Source: Allopontixanthobacter sp034376665
GTDB taxonomy: Bacteria > Pseudomonadota > Alphaproteobacteria > Sphingomonadales > Sphingomonadaceae
Reading direction: 5' to 3'
Assembly (NCBI RefSeq): GCF_034376665.1
Contig: NZ_JAXMJI010000067.1
Location: forward strand, 54,758 to 118,757
Length of the DNA: 64,000 bases
The position numbers and the translations under genes were made by a program. The notes under the pieces are model-generated. The model did not search any database and had not been told where the DNA came from. It saw only the letters and a list, made by a program, of their open reading frames with translations. Positions 44,802 to 53,879 of this stretch are shown piece by piece (position 1 is the stretch's first letter; each line of letters starts with the position of its first letter).

Positions 44802-45857
44802 TTAACCTTTGCCGTCGAACAATCCGGTCTGCCGATTCGGTTCTTCGCCCGGTTTGGGGGCTGGCGGCGGGGTCATGTCCAGATGCTGCCACGCCAGATC
44901 GTTCAGGCACCGCCCCCGCGCGGTGCGGGCGATCAGGCCAAGCTGGATCAGATAGGGTTCGATCACTTCTTCCACCGTGTCGCGCGGTTCGCTGAGGCCC
45001 GCGGCGAGCGTTTCGACGCCCACCGGACCGCCCTTGTAGATCTCCGCGATCATCATCAGATAGCGCCGGTCCATCGCATCGAGGCCCAGCCGGTCGACCT
45101 CCAGCCGGGTCAGCGCCTCGTCCGCAACCTTTGCGGTTACCGACCCGTCCCCCGCCACATGGGCGAAATCGCGCACGCGGCGCATCAGCCGCCCGGCCAC
45201 CCGCGGAGTGCCGCGCGCCCGGCGGGCAATCTCGCGCGCGCCGCCCGTTTCGATCTTCATTGCCAGCAGCCCGGCCCCGCGAGTCACCACCCGTTCCAGT
45301 TCCGCCTCGGTATAGAAATTGAGCCGGACGGGAATGCCGAACCGGTCGCGCAGCGGCGTGGTCAGCAGCCCCTGCCGCGTCGTCGCGCCGATCAGGGTGA
45401 ACGGCGGCAGATCGATCCGGACCGAGCGCGCCGATGGCCCCTCGCCGATGATCAGATCGAGCGCGCGATCCTCCATCGCCGGGTAGAGGATCTCCTCCAC
45501 GACCGGATTGAGCCGGTGGATCTCGTCGATGAACAGAACGTCATGCGGCTCCAGATTGGTCAGCAGCGCGGCCAGATCGCCCGATTTGGCTATGACCGGG
45601 CCGGAAGTGGCGCGGAAACCGACGCCGAGTTCGCGCGCGACGATCTGCGCCAGAGTGGTCTTGCCCAGCCCCGGCGGGCCGAAGAACAACACATGGTCCA
45701 TCGCCTCCCCACGCCCGCGCGCCGCCTCGATAAACACCCGCAGATTATCCCGCGCCGCCTCCTGCCCGACAAATTCGGCAAGGCTTTTGGGACGCAGGGC
45801 TGCATCCGGATCTTCCGGCTGGCGGTCAGCCGCATGAAGGGGGGTGGGGGAGGTCAT
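44802..45857 (-). CDS. ruvB: Holliday junction branch migration ATPase RuvB
   Basis: 351 residues. The AAA+ motor that drives branch migration with RuvA. Walker A is FFGPPGLGKTTLAQ, Walker B is VLFIDEIHRLN, and the sensor is TLIGATTRQG followed by the arginine-finger region RDRFG. The winged-helix C-terminus ends near PYLIQLGLIARTARGR. Its ATG overlaps the stop of the unknown upstream gene (ATGA), so its translation now depends on an inserted gene. Confidence 0.96.
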   Translation of the reverse strand: MTSPTPLHAADRQPEDPDAALRPKSLAEFVGQEAARDNLRVFIEAARGRGEAMDHVLFFGPPGLGKTTLAQIVARELGVGFRATSGPVIAKSGDLAALLTNLEPHDVLFIDEIHRLNPVVEEILYPAMEDRALDLIIGEGPSARSVRIDLPPFTLIGATTRQGLLTTPLRDRFGIPVRLNFYTEAELERVVTRGAGLLAMKIETGGAREIARRARGTPRVAGRLMRRVRDFAHVAGDGSVTAKVADEALTRLEVDRLGLDAMDRRYLMMIAEIYKGGPVGVETLAAGLSEPRDTVEEVIEPYLIQLGLIARTARGRCLNDLAWQHLDMTPPPAPKPGEEPNRQTGLFDGKG

Positions 45858-46516
45858 GCGCTTAACAAATCAAAGTCCGCTAGGTTTTCAGCGTCCAAAA
45901 CGGCCTCTCCGATTCCAGATGCCATCGTTATCTCAGGGTCTTCGCCGCATACTCCTGACCAACGACAAACGATCAACGACTGAATTGAGGGGAGGAGCAA
46001 TGCATGTGACCGTGTTACTCGCACTAAGTCATCGACCCATGATCTGTATTTGGCCCATTCAAACGGAACTACTTGCTCCTCAAGCACCTTCTGCGCGGAG
46101 GGTACATGGAGGATGTTGGCACACTGCCCATAAACTCGATTGAGAGCCAAAAGTGGTATGGGCTTCATTGCCGGAACAAACTGCTTTGCACCGTGCTCAT
46201 CAACGCTGATGTACAACTGCAGAGGCATCGGCAACGGATGCTGATTGAATTTCTCAAGCTCCTTAAACGCGTCCTTCGGATGCCAGTGCTTGGGGTCCAA
46301 TTCTGTGCCCTCCTGCAAATGTGCGAGTGTAGATCCGAGTACAATAAGTTCACAAACTTTTCGGACTTGCAAAGCAACAGAATCCAATCGCAACCAGTTC
46401 TCTCTGTGCTCCTTGTTTTCGTCGATTTGGGTCAGAAGCGAACTTGCCGCAGATAACCTGCCAATGAGTGAATGCATCACTGTGGGATAGTGAGCCTCGA
46501 TTGATGCCGCATCCAT
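45854..46516 (-). CDS. Hypothetical protein inserted before ruvB
   Basis: 220 residues, not confidently recognised. It is helical in appearance, with RLDSVALQVRKVCELIVLGS near residue 45 and HWHPKDAFKELEKFNQHPLP near 80. That layout recalls a family of uncharacterised proteins often found on mobile or defence islands, but this is memory only. Base composition is clearly more AT-rich than neighbours, a sign of transfer. The ATG overlaps the ParE stop by one base and has GGGAGGGGCGG before it; the stop overlaps the ruvB ATG. Confidence 0.7.
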   Translation of the reverse strand: MDAASIEAHYPTVMHSLIGRLSAASSLLTQIDENKEHRENWLRLDSVALQVRKVCELIVLGSTLAHLQEGTELDPKHWHPKDAFKELEKFNQHPLPMPLQLYISVDEHGAKQFVPAMKPIPLLALNRVYGQCANILHVPSAQKVLEEQVVPFEWAKYRSWVDDLVRVTRSHALLLPSIQSLIVCRWSGVCGEDPEITMASGIGEAVLDAENLADFDLLSA

Positions 46517-46821
46517 CACCCCGCCCCTCCCTTCAGCGCCATATTGGCATCCATCGCATGGTGAACAATGCGCACAATCAGCACCGCGTTGCCCTCGACT
46601 TGATAAAATATCCGGTGCTGGCGGTGAACAAGGCAACGGATACCCTTGCCGAGCTCAGGGTTGAGCGGCGCGGACAGGGGAAAGTCACCCAGCAGGCCGA
46701 AGGCTTCGTCGAACCCATGCATGTAAGCCTCCGCAACTCCTTCGCCGAATCTGGAAGCGCTGAATTCATCGATTTCCACCAGGTCCGTTTCGGCAGCGTT
46801 GGAGAATTCGACCTCAGCCAC
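46516..46821 (-). CDS. parE: ParE/RelE-superfamily toxin
   Basis: 101 residues from the GTG at 46821. The pattern VEFSNAAETDLVEIDEFSASRFG at the start and GIRCLVHRQHRIFYQVEGNAVLIVRIVHHAMD at the end are those of ParE toxins. Family members inhibit gyrase or cut mRNA. The gene overlaps the antitoxin by 8 bases, the normal arrangement. It lies between ruvA and ruvB. Confidence 0.88.
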   Translation of the reverse strand: MAEVEFSNAAETDLVEIDEFSASRFGEGVAEAYMHGFDEAFGLLGDFPLSAPLNPELGKGIRCLVHRQHRIFYQVEGNAVLIVRIVHHAMDANMALKGGAG

Positions 46822-47065
46822 GCCTTGCGCGCCGTTTGGCGATGATATTGTCGATGATCGTTTCCGGCTTTTCCTTCGAAATGCCCGACGCCAGCCCCTC
46901 CGCAATCAATGCGCGGAGCCATTCGGTTTCATCGGCGGCCGATTCCTGATCGCGGCGCAGCAGATCGCGAACCAGATCGCTGGCGCTGGAATAGCGGCCT
47001 TCGGCAACCCGGTGATCGATCCAGCTACGCAGAGCGGGCGGAATGGAGACATTAAGCTGTGACAT
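46814..47065 (-). CDS. parD: ParD-type antitoxin
   Basis: 83 residues from the ATG at 47065; in-frame ATGs at 47080 and 47086 are alternatives. The ribbon-helix-helix part is SQLNVSIPPALRSWIDHRVAEGRYSSASDLVRDLLRR, and the C-terminal half binds the toxin. ParD normally represses its own operon; a candidate operator stands at 47091-47105. Confidence 0.88.
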   Translation of the reverse strand: MSQLNVSIPPALRSWIDHRVAEGRYSSASDLVRDLLRRDQESAADETEWLRALIAEGLASGISKEKPETIIDNIIAKRRARRG

Positions 47066-47090
47066 GGAATTACCATACATATTCATAGAG

Positions 47091-47105
47091 ATTTGTCGAA
47101 CAAAT
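47091..47105. promoter_or_regulatory. Candidate ParD operator
   Basis: ATTTGT-CGA-ACAAAT is a perfect 6-bp inverted repeat with a 3-base spacer, 26 bases before the parD ATG and 9 bases after the ruvA stop. Autoregulation by the antitoxin is inferred. Confidence 0.5.
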
Positions 47106-47113
47106 ATAGGAAA

Positions 47114-47716
47114 TCACCCCGCAGCCCTCTTCAGGGCCACCCGCACCAGCGCGTTCAAATCCGCATCCTCGCCCAATTCGCCTTGCGCCTTGGCCACCGC
47201 GCTGGCGGCTACAGCCGGCTTGAAGCCGAGGTTCTGCAACGCCGAGACTGCATCCGCGCTGGCGGAGCCGGCGGGCATCACCACTGTGCCCACTGCAGCG
47301 CCGCCGCCGGGCATTCCGCCCGCCTTGTCTTTCAGTTCGTTGACGATCCGCGCTGCCAGTTTCGGCCCCACGCCGTTCGCCCGAGCCACCATCGCTGCAT
47401 CGCCATTGGCGCAGGCGGTCTGGACTTCAGCGGTTGAAAGCGCGGACAGGATCGCAAGCGCGACTTTGCTGCCCACGCCCTGCACCTGGGTCAGCAGGCG
47501 GAACCAGTCGCGTTCCGATCCTTCCGCGAAACCGAGCAGGCGCATGTCGTTTTCGCTTACCTGCAGGTCCGTATAGACGGTGCAGCTTTCGCCGATCCCG
47601 CCCAGCGCGGTCAGCGTCCGGGCGCTGCAATGCACCAGATATCCGACGCCCTGGACGTCAATCACAGCCCAGTCCGAACCGGTTTCGTCGAGCAGGCCCT
47701 TCAACTTCGCAATCAT
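47114..47716 (-). CDS. ruvA: Holliday junction branch migration protein RuvA
   Basis: 200 residues. Domain I starts MIAKLKGLLDETG, and the helix-hairpin-helix motifs are VQGVGSKVALAILSAL (about 72-95) and ANGVGPKLAARIVNEL. The C-terminal domain III (about 152-200) contacts RuvB. RuvA tetramers hold the four-way junction. Normally ruvB follows directly; here about 1.26 kb with three other genes separate them. ruvC is not in the window. Confidence 0.95.
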   Translation of the reverse strand: MIAKLKGLLDETGSDWAVIDVQGVGYLVHCSARTLTALGGIGESCTVYTDLQVSENDMRLLGFAEGSERDWFRLLTQVQGVGSKVALAILSALSTAEVQTACANGDAAMVARANGVGPKLAARIVNELKDKAGGMPGGGAAVGTVVMPAGSASADAVSALQNLGFKPAVAASAVAKAQGELGEDADLNALVRVALKRAAG

Positions 47717-47805
47717 GGTTTGTTCTTGCGCGCAAAGCTGCGCCTGGTCCACCCTTTACGGACATTTATGGACAGCGCGGCGATCATGCGACAAGGAATG
47801 CAGCC

Positions 47806-48885
47806 ATGAGCTACAACACCTTCGGCAGAGTCCTGCGCTTTACCACCTGGGGCGAAAGCCACGGCCCGGCTATTGGCACCGTAGTGGACGGCTGCCCGCC
47901 GGGGCTCGCCCTGTCGGAAGCGGACATCCAGCCGTTCCTGGATGCGCGCCGCCCCGGGCAGTCGAAATACACTACCCAGCGCAAGGAACCGGACACCGTC
48001 CGAGTTTTGTCCGGCGTGTTCGAGGGCAAGACGACTGGCACCCCGATTTCGCTGATGATCGAGAATGTCGATCAACGGTCCAAGGATTATTCCGAGGTCG
48101 CCAAGGCTTACCGCCCTGGCCACGCGGATTACGCCTATGACGCGAAATACGGGTTTCGCGATTACCGCGGCGGGGGCCGGTCATCCGCGCGCGAAACCGC
48201 CGCGCGCGTTGCGGCGGGCGCAGTGGCGCGGTTGGTCATTCCGGAGGTGACGATCACCGCCTATGTCGCGCAGATCGGCCATGACGAGATTGACCGCAGC
48301 GTCATCGACTTCACCGAAATCAGCAACAACCCGTTCTTCTGTCCCGATCCCGCTGCTGCGAAGCGCTGGGAGAAACTGGTGGACGAGGCGCGGCTAGCCG
48401 GATCATCGCTCGGCGCGGTGGTGGAATGCGTCGCAACGGGTGTTCCGGCAGGCTGGGGCGCGCCGATCTATGCCAAGCTGGACGCCGATCTGGCGGCGGG
48501 CATGATGGGCATCAATGCGGTGAAAGGCGTGGAGATTGGCGACGGTTTCCTCGCCGCGACACTCACCGGCGAACAGAACGCCGATCCGATGCGCAGCGGC
48601 GAAGCTGGTCCCGAATTCAAGGCCAATCACGCCGGCGGCATCGCGGGGGGTATCTCGACCGGTCAGCCGGTGGTGTGCCGGGTGGCCTTCAAACCGACCA
48701 GCTCCATCCTGAGCGCTGTCGACACCATAGGCCGCGACGGCGCGAATACGCAGATCCGGACCAAGGGCCGCCACGATCCCTGCGTGGGGATTCGCGGGAC
48801 CCCGGTGGTAGCCGCGATGATGGCGCTGGTGCTGGCCGATCACAAGATGCTGCACCGGGCGCAGTGCGGGGCGGACCTACGCTAA
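47806..48885 (+). CDS. aroC: Chorismate synthase
   Basis: 359 residues. It makes chorismate from EPSP with reduced FMN, the last step of the shikimate pathway. The signatures GESHGPAIGTVVDGCPPG (near 15), YRGGGRSSARETAARVAAG and RTKGRHDPC near the C-terminus are present, including the two catalytic histidines. AAGGAA lies before the ATG at 47806. It is divergent from ruvA. Confidence 0.96.
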   Translation: MSYNTFGRVLRFTTWGESHGPAIGTVVDGCPPGLALSEADIQPFLDARRPGQSKYTTQRKEPDTVRVLSGVFEGKTTGTPISLMIENVDQRSKDYSEVAKAYRPGHADYAYDAKYGFRDYRGGGRSSARETAARVAAGAVARLVIPEVTITAYVAQIGHDEIDRSVIDFTEISNNPFFCPDPAAAKRWEKLVDEARLAGSSLGAVVECVATGVPAGWGAPIYAKLDADLAAGMMGINAVKGVEIGDGFLAATLTGEQNADPMRSGEAGPEFKANHAGGIAGGISTGQPVVCRVAFKPTSSILSAVDTIGRDGANTQIRTKGRHDPCVGIRGTPVVAAMMALVLADHKMLHRAQCGADLR

Positions 48886-48962
48886 AGGTTGCGGGTCACT
48901 CCTGCTGGCGGCAATGATTTATCCGATCGCTGAATTACGCGGCGGCCTGAGCCGCTGACGCC

Positions 48963-49538
48963 CTACTTTCGCAGGACGATATAGATCGCACCGTCGCCCC
49001 CATGGCGGCGGTGCGATTTTCGTATGGCGGCGATGGCGTCCGCATGTTGGCCCGCGGCCAGCCAGTCGAGGATTTTGGACCGGATCGCCCCGCGCCGATC
49101 GGCTCGGTCGGCGGCATCGACGGGTCGCGGCTTGCCCGTCACCACCAGCACCAGCCGCGCGCCCATGGCCCGCGCCTGGCCGATACCGTTTTCCAGCCGT
49201 CCATGCGCTGCATCCAGCCCATGACCATGCAGGTCGAGAGTGAAATCGGGATCGATGCTGCCCGCCTTCAGCCGCTTGTCCCAGTGCGAATCGAGGCCGC
49301 CCGTACCGATCGGCCGCAAAGCTCGGACGGGGACCAGCTTGGCAGGCGATTGTGGCGGAGGGGGCGGCGGTATCCGCATCGTCGCTTTCTGCGCGGGGAT
49401 GGTCTCGGTCGCCTCTAAGAGTGAGGCGGACTTGGGCAGCGGAGCTCCCGAACGCCGCCGCACCAGTGGCACCACAGACGCGGCGACCCGTGCCCAGGCT
49501 TCCGCTTCCTCGGCGCTGAGGCCGCGCGGCGGCTTCAT
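48963..49538 (-). CDS. Smr-domain protein
   Basis: 191 residues. The N-terminal half is Pro/Ala-rich and probably flexible. The Smr domain (about 95-191) shows LDLHGHGLDAAHGRL, RLVLVVTGKPRP and the C-terminal GGDGAIYIVLRK. Such stand-alone Smr proteins have nuclease-like folds; in other bacteria they cut mRNA at stalled ribosomes. The ATG overlaps the mltA stop (ATGA). Confidence 0.85.
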   Translation of the reverse strand: MKPPRGLSAEEAEAWARVAASVVPLVRRRSGAPLPKSASLLEATETIPAQKATMRIPPPPPPQSPAKLVPVRALRPIGTGGLDSHWDKRLKAGSIDPDFTLDLHGHGLDAAHGRLENGIGQARAMGARLVLVVTGKPRPVDAADRADRRGAIRSKILDWLAAGQHADAIAAIRKSHRRHGGDGAIYIVLRK

Positions 49539-50740
49539 TGTCCGGTGTGGCGCTTGACCGTGCCCTTCGGCAGCAGGACCAGCGCCTGCCCCCGCGCAGT
49601 CATCCCGCCCGCGATTGCCCGCGCATCCTCGCCCGCGCCCCAGAATGTGTCGAACCGGTTCGCGCCCTTGATCGCGCCGCCGGTGTCCTGCGCGATCCAC
49701 ATGCCGTTTGCTTCCTCGCGGTCCAGTTCGAGCCATACTGGCGCGCCCAGCGGTACGAAACGGGGATCGGCGGCAACCGAGGATTCGCGGCGCACCGGCA
49801 CTTCCAGCGCCCCCAGCGGGCCGTCGCCTTCCAGCACCCGGAAGAAAATCCAGCTCTTGTTGAGCTGCATCAACTCGCGCCCTTCTGCAGGGTTTTCGCG
49901 GATATACTGCATGATGCCCTGCATGGTTCCCGGATATTGGCCCGGACCATCGCCCAGCAGCCCGCGTTCGCGCATAATCCCGCCGATCCCGATATATTCG
50001 CGGCCGTTCTGACCGGCATAGCCGATCCGCGTGACGGTGCCGTCCGGCGCGATCAACCGTCCCGAACCCTGGATCTGGAGGAAGAAGAATTCCACCGGGT
50101 CCTGCGCCCAGCCGATCTCCAGCCCGCGCCCGGCCAACGCGCCGTTCTCGATTTCGGCGCGGTCGTAATAGGGCACGAATTTCCCGCTCTCATCGTAGCG
50201 GCCAAGCGGAGCGCGGCCCGTCCGGTTTTCCGCAGTCACGTCTTCCGGCCACCCGCGCACCAGATCCGCAGGCATGGCATAGACCGGCGTGTCGTAGCCC
50301 GGCAACCGCGTCCGGCTGCCCCTGATCTCGGGTTCGAAATAGCCAGTGGCAAAAGCTGCGCCGTCGCCCACGCGGGCTGTTTCGAAGAACTGTTCGAAAA
50401 AGTGGGTTGCCCGGCCCGCCGGCCAGGCGGCGCTGGCTTCGCACGCACTGCGCCAATCGTCCTGCCGGGTAAGTCCGCTCGCATCCGTACGCCCGAGCAA
50501 TTTGGGGCAACTTTCCTGGAACGATGCCAACGCCGTGCCGGCATCGACGGGGCTCAAGCCCAAAGCGCCGACAGCCGGGCCGCGGCGTATTCCGGTGGCA
50601 ACTGCACTGGTCAGGGCCGCATCGGGCGCGGGCGAAACGCCGGGGCCCCTTGCTGCAGGAACGATTCCGGCGCAGCCTGCAATGAAAGTAACCGCAGCGA
50701 GACCCGCCACCAGACCCGCCAGTCGCCGCATCATCTGCAT
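49535..50740 (-). CDS. mltA: Membrane-bound lytic murein transglycosylase A (MltA)
   Basis: 401 residues, a lipoprotein with lipobox FIAGC (Cys at about 23). The MltA domain (about 130-290, with GYFEPEIRGSRTR and FFLQIQGSGRL) is followed by the 3D domain ending in WIAQDTGGAIKGANRFDTFWG, which holds the catalytic Asp. It cleaves the MurNAc-GlcNAc bond of peptidoglycan. In-frame ATGs two and three codons in are alternatives. It is coupled to the Smr gene. Confidence 0.93.
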   Translation of the reverse strand: MQMMRRLAGLVAGLAAVTFIAGCAGIVPAARGPGVSPAPDAALTSAVATGIRRGPAVGALGLSPVDAGTALASFQESCPKLLGRTDASGLTRQDDWRSACEASAAWPAGRATHFFEQFFETARVGDGAAFATGYFEPEIRGSRTRLPGYDTPVYAMPADLVRGWPEDVTAENRTGRAPLGRYDESGKFVPYYDRAEIENGALAGRGLEIGWAQDPVEFFFLQIQGSGRLIAPDGTVTRIGYAGQNGREYIGIGGIMRERGLLGDGPGQYPGTMQGIMQYIRENPAEGRELMQLNKSWIFFRVLEGDGPLGALEVPVRRESSVAADPRFVPLGAPVWLELDREEANGMWIAQDTGGAIKGANRFDTFWGAGEDARAIAGGMTARGQALVLLPKGTVKRHTGQ

Positions 50741-50785
50741 CCGGCTAGCACTGCGGAGCGAAATTCCCGCTCCGACCCGGCTGGA

Positions 50786-51433
50786 TCAGCCTTCGTCCGT
50801 TTCATCGAGGATCCAGTCCGGCGCGGCCGAGGTCACATCGCGGCGGAAGGTCCAGATGTCGCGCGTTTCGATCGCATCGTCCAGCGAACCGGCAATCATC
50901 GTGCCGTCCTTGTCGCGCGTCACGGCAGCGATATCAGCCACGAAGCGTACTGCGACACGGGCGGTCCGGCCGTCCAGTTCGGCGCTGTGGATCACCGTGT
51001 CCTCGATCCGGATCAACCGATTGTCGAGCGTTTCGCCGGCTTTCTCCCGCGCGTCGATCGCGCCGGCGAAACTGGCGTAGACATCATCATCGCACAATTC
51101 GCGAAGCGCAGCCTTGTCGCCGTTCCAGAACGCTTCCAGAACCATCGCGTAAGCCGCCTTGGCCCCTTCCAGGAAAGCGGTGATGTCGAACCGGCGATCG
51201 GCAGCGGCGATCTCGCGTACGCCCTGCTCCACTGCCGGCAGCACGCCGATCAACTCGCGCGGGCGCGGCATTGCAGCCTGCGCCGCCTGCGGCAGAGTTG
51301 GCGGAGCTAGCTGGTCATCGAACCGGGTCGGAATCGATTCCTCCTCATGCTCCGCGCGGCGGCCGAGTACCGAATACAGCCGCATGCCGAGAAAAGCGGC
51401 GATCATGGCGAGGATGACGATTTGAATTATCAC
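50786..51433 (-). CDS. Tim44-domain membrane protein
   Basis: 215 residues. One membrane segment at 2-20 is followed by a linker and a Tim44-like domain (about 75-215), with FLEGAKAAYAMVLEAFWNGDKAALRELCDDDVYASF as its helical start. Alphaproteobacterial homologues (TimA) have been linked to inner-membrane protein assembly. The gene is divergent from secB, another protein-export gene, and lies 45 bases before mltA. Confidence 0.85.
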   Translation of the reverse strand: MIIQIVILAMIAAFLGMRLYSVLGRRAEHEEESIPTRFDDQLAPPTLPQAAQAAMPRPRELIGVLPAVEQGVREIAAADRRFDITAFLEGAKAAYAMVLEAFWNGDKAALRELCDDDVYASFAGAIDAREKAGETLDNRLIRIEDTVIHSAELDGRTARVAVRFVADIAAVTRDKDGTMIAGSLDDAIETRDIWTFRRDVTSAAPDWILDETDEG

Positions 51434-51736
51434 GTAGGGTTACCCGCAGTTTGGCCGGCGCAATACGCGCCCGCATTGATTAACCTGATAGTGCCTTAAA
51501 TAGGGAGTGATTACAAATGAACAACGCCCGCAAGGGCGCGATCTGCCACGCGGTGCGACCGTATTGCCTCGTTTGAAGGCTCTCAGCCACGGTGGGAGCA
51601 CGGCCGCGCCGGTGCTGTCATCTGCAAAGTTGCCTGACTCGCGCTTGGGTGCTACGCGCCGCGCCGAAGCCTGCGCGGCCTGGATTCCATCGTGCGGGCA
51701 CCGTTTCATCTTGCGAAATAGAAAGCACAATTCATC
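51434..51736. other. Non-coding region between the Tim44-like gene and secB, with hairpins
   Basis: No convincing gene in 303 bases. A 19-codon frame at 51517-51576 has GGGAG before its ATG but encodes nothing recognisable. CGCCC-GCAA-GGGCG (51525-51538) is a GNRA-loop hairpin, and GCCGCGC/GCGCGGC (51658-51679) a perfect 7-bp stem with an 8-base loop. It could be a long secB leader or a small RNA. Confidence 0.4.
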
Positions 51737-52261
51737 ATGGCCGACGAAGGCGACGTAATCACCGATCTCAACATGAATCCCGCTCCGAACGGCGAAGATA
51801 CGCAGCCGGTTGCCGGGATTATCTCGCAGTACATCAAGGATCTGTCGGTCGAAAATCCGAACGCCCCGGCCAGCTATCAATGGACCGACCAGCCGCAGAT
51901 CGACCTGCAGTTCAACATCGGCGCCACCCCGGTCAGCGACCAGATCCATGAAGTCGAACTGAAGGTAAATGTCACCGCCAAGGCCGAGCAGGGCAATGCC
52001 TATCTGATCGAATTGTCCTATTGCGGCCTCGTCGGGATGCGCAACCTGCCGGACGAACAGATGCACGCCTTCATGTATGCCGAAGCACCGCGAATCCTGT
52101 TCCCCTTCGCCCGCCGGATCATTGCCGACGCGACCAGAGATGCGGGATACCAGCCGCTGATGCTCGATCCGATCGACTTCAATGGCCTCTACATCCAGCA
52201 ATTGCAGCGCAAGGCGGAAGAACAGGCAGCGGGCGAGATAACGCCGGCTGGCAACGCCTGA
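51737..52261 (+). CDS. secB: Protein-export chaperone SecB
   Basis: 174 residues. The SecB core (about 25-160) shows ISQYIKDLSVENPNAP, FNIGATPVSDQIHEVELKVNV and the strongly conserved PRILFPFARRIIADATRDAGYQPLMLDPIDF. It keeps preproteins unfolded and delivers them to SecA. The gene begins after the long leader described above and is followed 25 bases later by murJ. Confidence 0.96.
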   Translation: MADEGDVITDLNMNPAPNGEDTQPVAGIISQYIKDLSVENPNAPASYQWTDQPQIDLQFNIGATPVSDQIHEVELKVNVTAKAEQGNAYLIELSYCGLVGMRNLPDEQMHAFMYAEAPRILFPFARRIIADATRDAGYQPLMLDPIDFNGLYIQQLQRKAEEQAAGEITPAGNA

Positions 52262-52286
52262 TTCCGCTGACCGGCGGGCTGCGGGT

Positions 52287-53858
52287 ATGAGCCTGCTCAA
52301 GAATGTCGGAACGATCGGCGGACTGACCATGGTCAGCCGCCTGTTCGGCTTCGCCCGCGACATGCTGCTGGCCCGCGTATTGGGCGCGGGCGGCGTGGGC
52401 GATGCCTGGCAATTGGCGTTCCAGCTGCCCAATATCTTCCGCCGCCTGTTTGCCGAAGGGGCGTTTGCCTCCGCCTTCGTGCCGCTGTTCAACCGGCGGA
52501 TGAAGGAAGGCGACGATATTTCCCAGTCGCGCCGCTTCGCCGAAGAGGTGCTCGCTTTCCTGATCCCGGTGCTGCTGGTGTTCGGTGCGCTAGCGATTAT
52601 CGTCATGCCGTGGATCGCCGGCCTGTTCGCCAACGAAGGGATCGAGGAAGACCCGGCTCTGATGGACCTCGCGGTGCTGATGGCGCGGGTGGCGTTTCCC
52701 TATCTGGCGTTCATGAGCCTGGCGACGCTGTTCGCCGCGGTGCTCAACAGCCTGTCGCGTTTTGCCGCGGCGGCGGCAGCTCCGATCCTGCTCAACATCT
52801 GCATGATTACCGCGCTGGTTTACGGCACCACGCTGGGGGACGGCGTCGAGGCGCGGCGACAAGTGGGATTCTACCTCGCGATTGCCGTCACCGTTTCCGG
52901 GTTTCTGCAGCTGCTTTGGCTGGGATGGTGGGCCCGCAAATCGGGGTTCCGGATGGGCCTGAAGCGGCCCCGGATTACCCCGGGCGTAAAGGAACTGGGA
53001 ATCCTGATCCTGCCGGCAGTGCTCGGTGCGGGGGTCTATCAGATCAGCCGGTTCATCGATCTGTTCTTCCTCGCGACCCTGCCCGACGGAGCCTATAGCT
53101 ATCTCGCCTATGGCGACCGGCTGAACCAGCTCCCGCTCGGGATCATCGGGATCGCGCTTGGCACGGCGATCCTGCCGTCGCTGTCGCGGATGATCGCGGT
53201 CGAGGACGCGGGCGGCGCGTCCCGCCTGCAGAGCAATGCTGTCGAACTGGCGATGCTGCTGACCGTGCCCGCCGCGGTCGCGCTCTATGTCACCGGCAGC
53301 GCCTTCACCCGGGCGTTCTACGTCGGCGGCGCGTTCAGCGTTGCGGACGCATTCACCACCGGCGCGGTGGTGTCGGCGCTGGTCGTCGGCCTTCCCGCCT
53401 ATGTTCTGGTAAAGGTGCTGATCCCCAATTTCTTCGCGCGCAAGGATACGCGGACGCCGGTCTATACGGCGGGCGCATCGCTGCTGCTGAATATCGCGCT
53501 CAATTTCATCCTGGTGCCGCGCTTCGGGGTCGTGGGTCTGGCCCTGGCGGGTGCACTTGCGGCCTGGAGCAACGTGATGCTGCTACTGATCCTCCTCGCC
53601 CTGAAGGGCTATTTCACGCTTCCTGGCCGGGTGTACGGGCGGATCGCGCGCATCTTCCTCGCCGCAGCGCTGATGGGGGCTGCGCTCTATTACATCACGC
53701 CGCTGGGCGCGGAGTATTACGCGGGCGGAGTGCTGGACCGGATTGCCGCCATCCTCGCGCTTGTGCTTGTCGGCGCGGCGGTTTACCTGATCGCCGCGGT
53801 GGCCCTGGGCGTCGTGAACCGTTCCACTATCGAGCAATTTACCAAGCGCCCCGGGTAA
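52287..53858 (+). CDS. murJ: Lipid II flippase MurJ
   Basis: 523 residues with about fourteen membrane segments (MOP superfamily). SRLFGFARDMLLARVLGAG at residue 12 and FAEGAFASAFVPLFNRR with the central cavity arginines are typical of MurJ. It flips lipid II across the inner membrane for peptidoglycan synthesis. The ATG follows secB by 25 bases and trpS starts 21 bases after its stop, so the three probably share a transcript. Confidence 0.94.
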   Translation: MSLLKNVGTIGGLTMVSRLFGFARDMLLARVLGAGGVGDAWQLAFQLPNIFRRLFAEGAFASAFVPLFNRRMKEGDDISQSRRFAEEVLAFLIPVLLVFGALAIIVMPWIAGLFANEGIEEDPALMDLAVLMARVAFPYLAFMSLATLFAAVLNSLSRFAAAAAAPILLNICMITALVYGTTLGDGVEARRQVGFYLAIAVTVSGFLQLLWLGWWARKSGFRMGLKRPRITPGVKELGILILPAVLGAGVYQISRFIDLFFLATLPDGAYSYLAYGDRLNQLPLGIIGIALGTAILPSLSRMIAVEDAGGASRLQSNAVELAMLLTVPAAVALYVTGSAFTRAFYVGGAFSVADAFTTGAVVSALVVGLPAYVLVKVLIPNFFARKDTRTPVYTAGASLLLNIALNFILVPRFGVVGLALAGALAAWSNVMLLLILLALKGYFTLPGRVYGRIARIFLAAALMGAALYYITPLGAEYYAGGVLDRIAAILALVLVGAAVYLIAAVALGVVNRSTIEQFTKRPG

Positions 53859-53879
53859 GCGGGCGGCAGAGAGAGCATC

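Noticed and set aside
51517..51576. A 19-codon leader peptide before secB
   Set aside because: A ribosome site is present, but the frame is too short and its content too ordinary to support a gene; noted only within the non-coding region.
51440..52633. A 397-codon minus-strand frame across the secB region
   Set aside because: Covers secB and the start of murJ in antisense; low-complexity composition and no domain.
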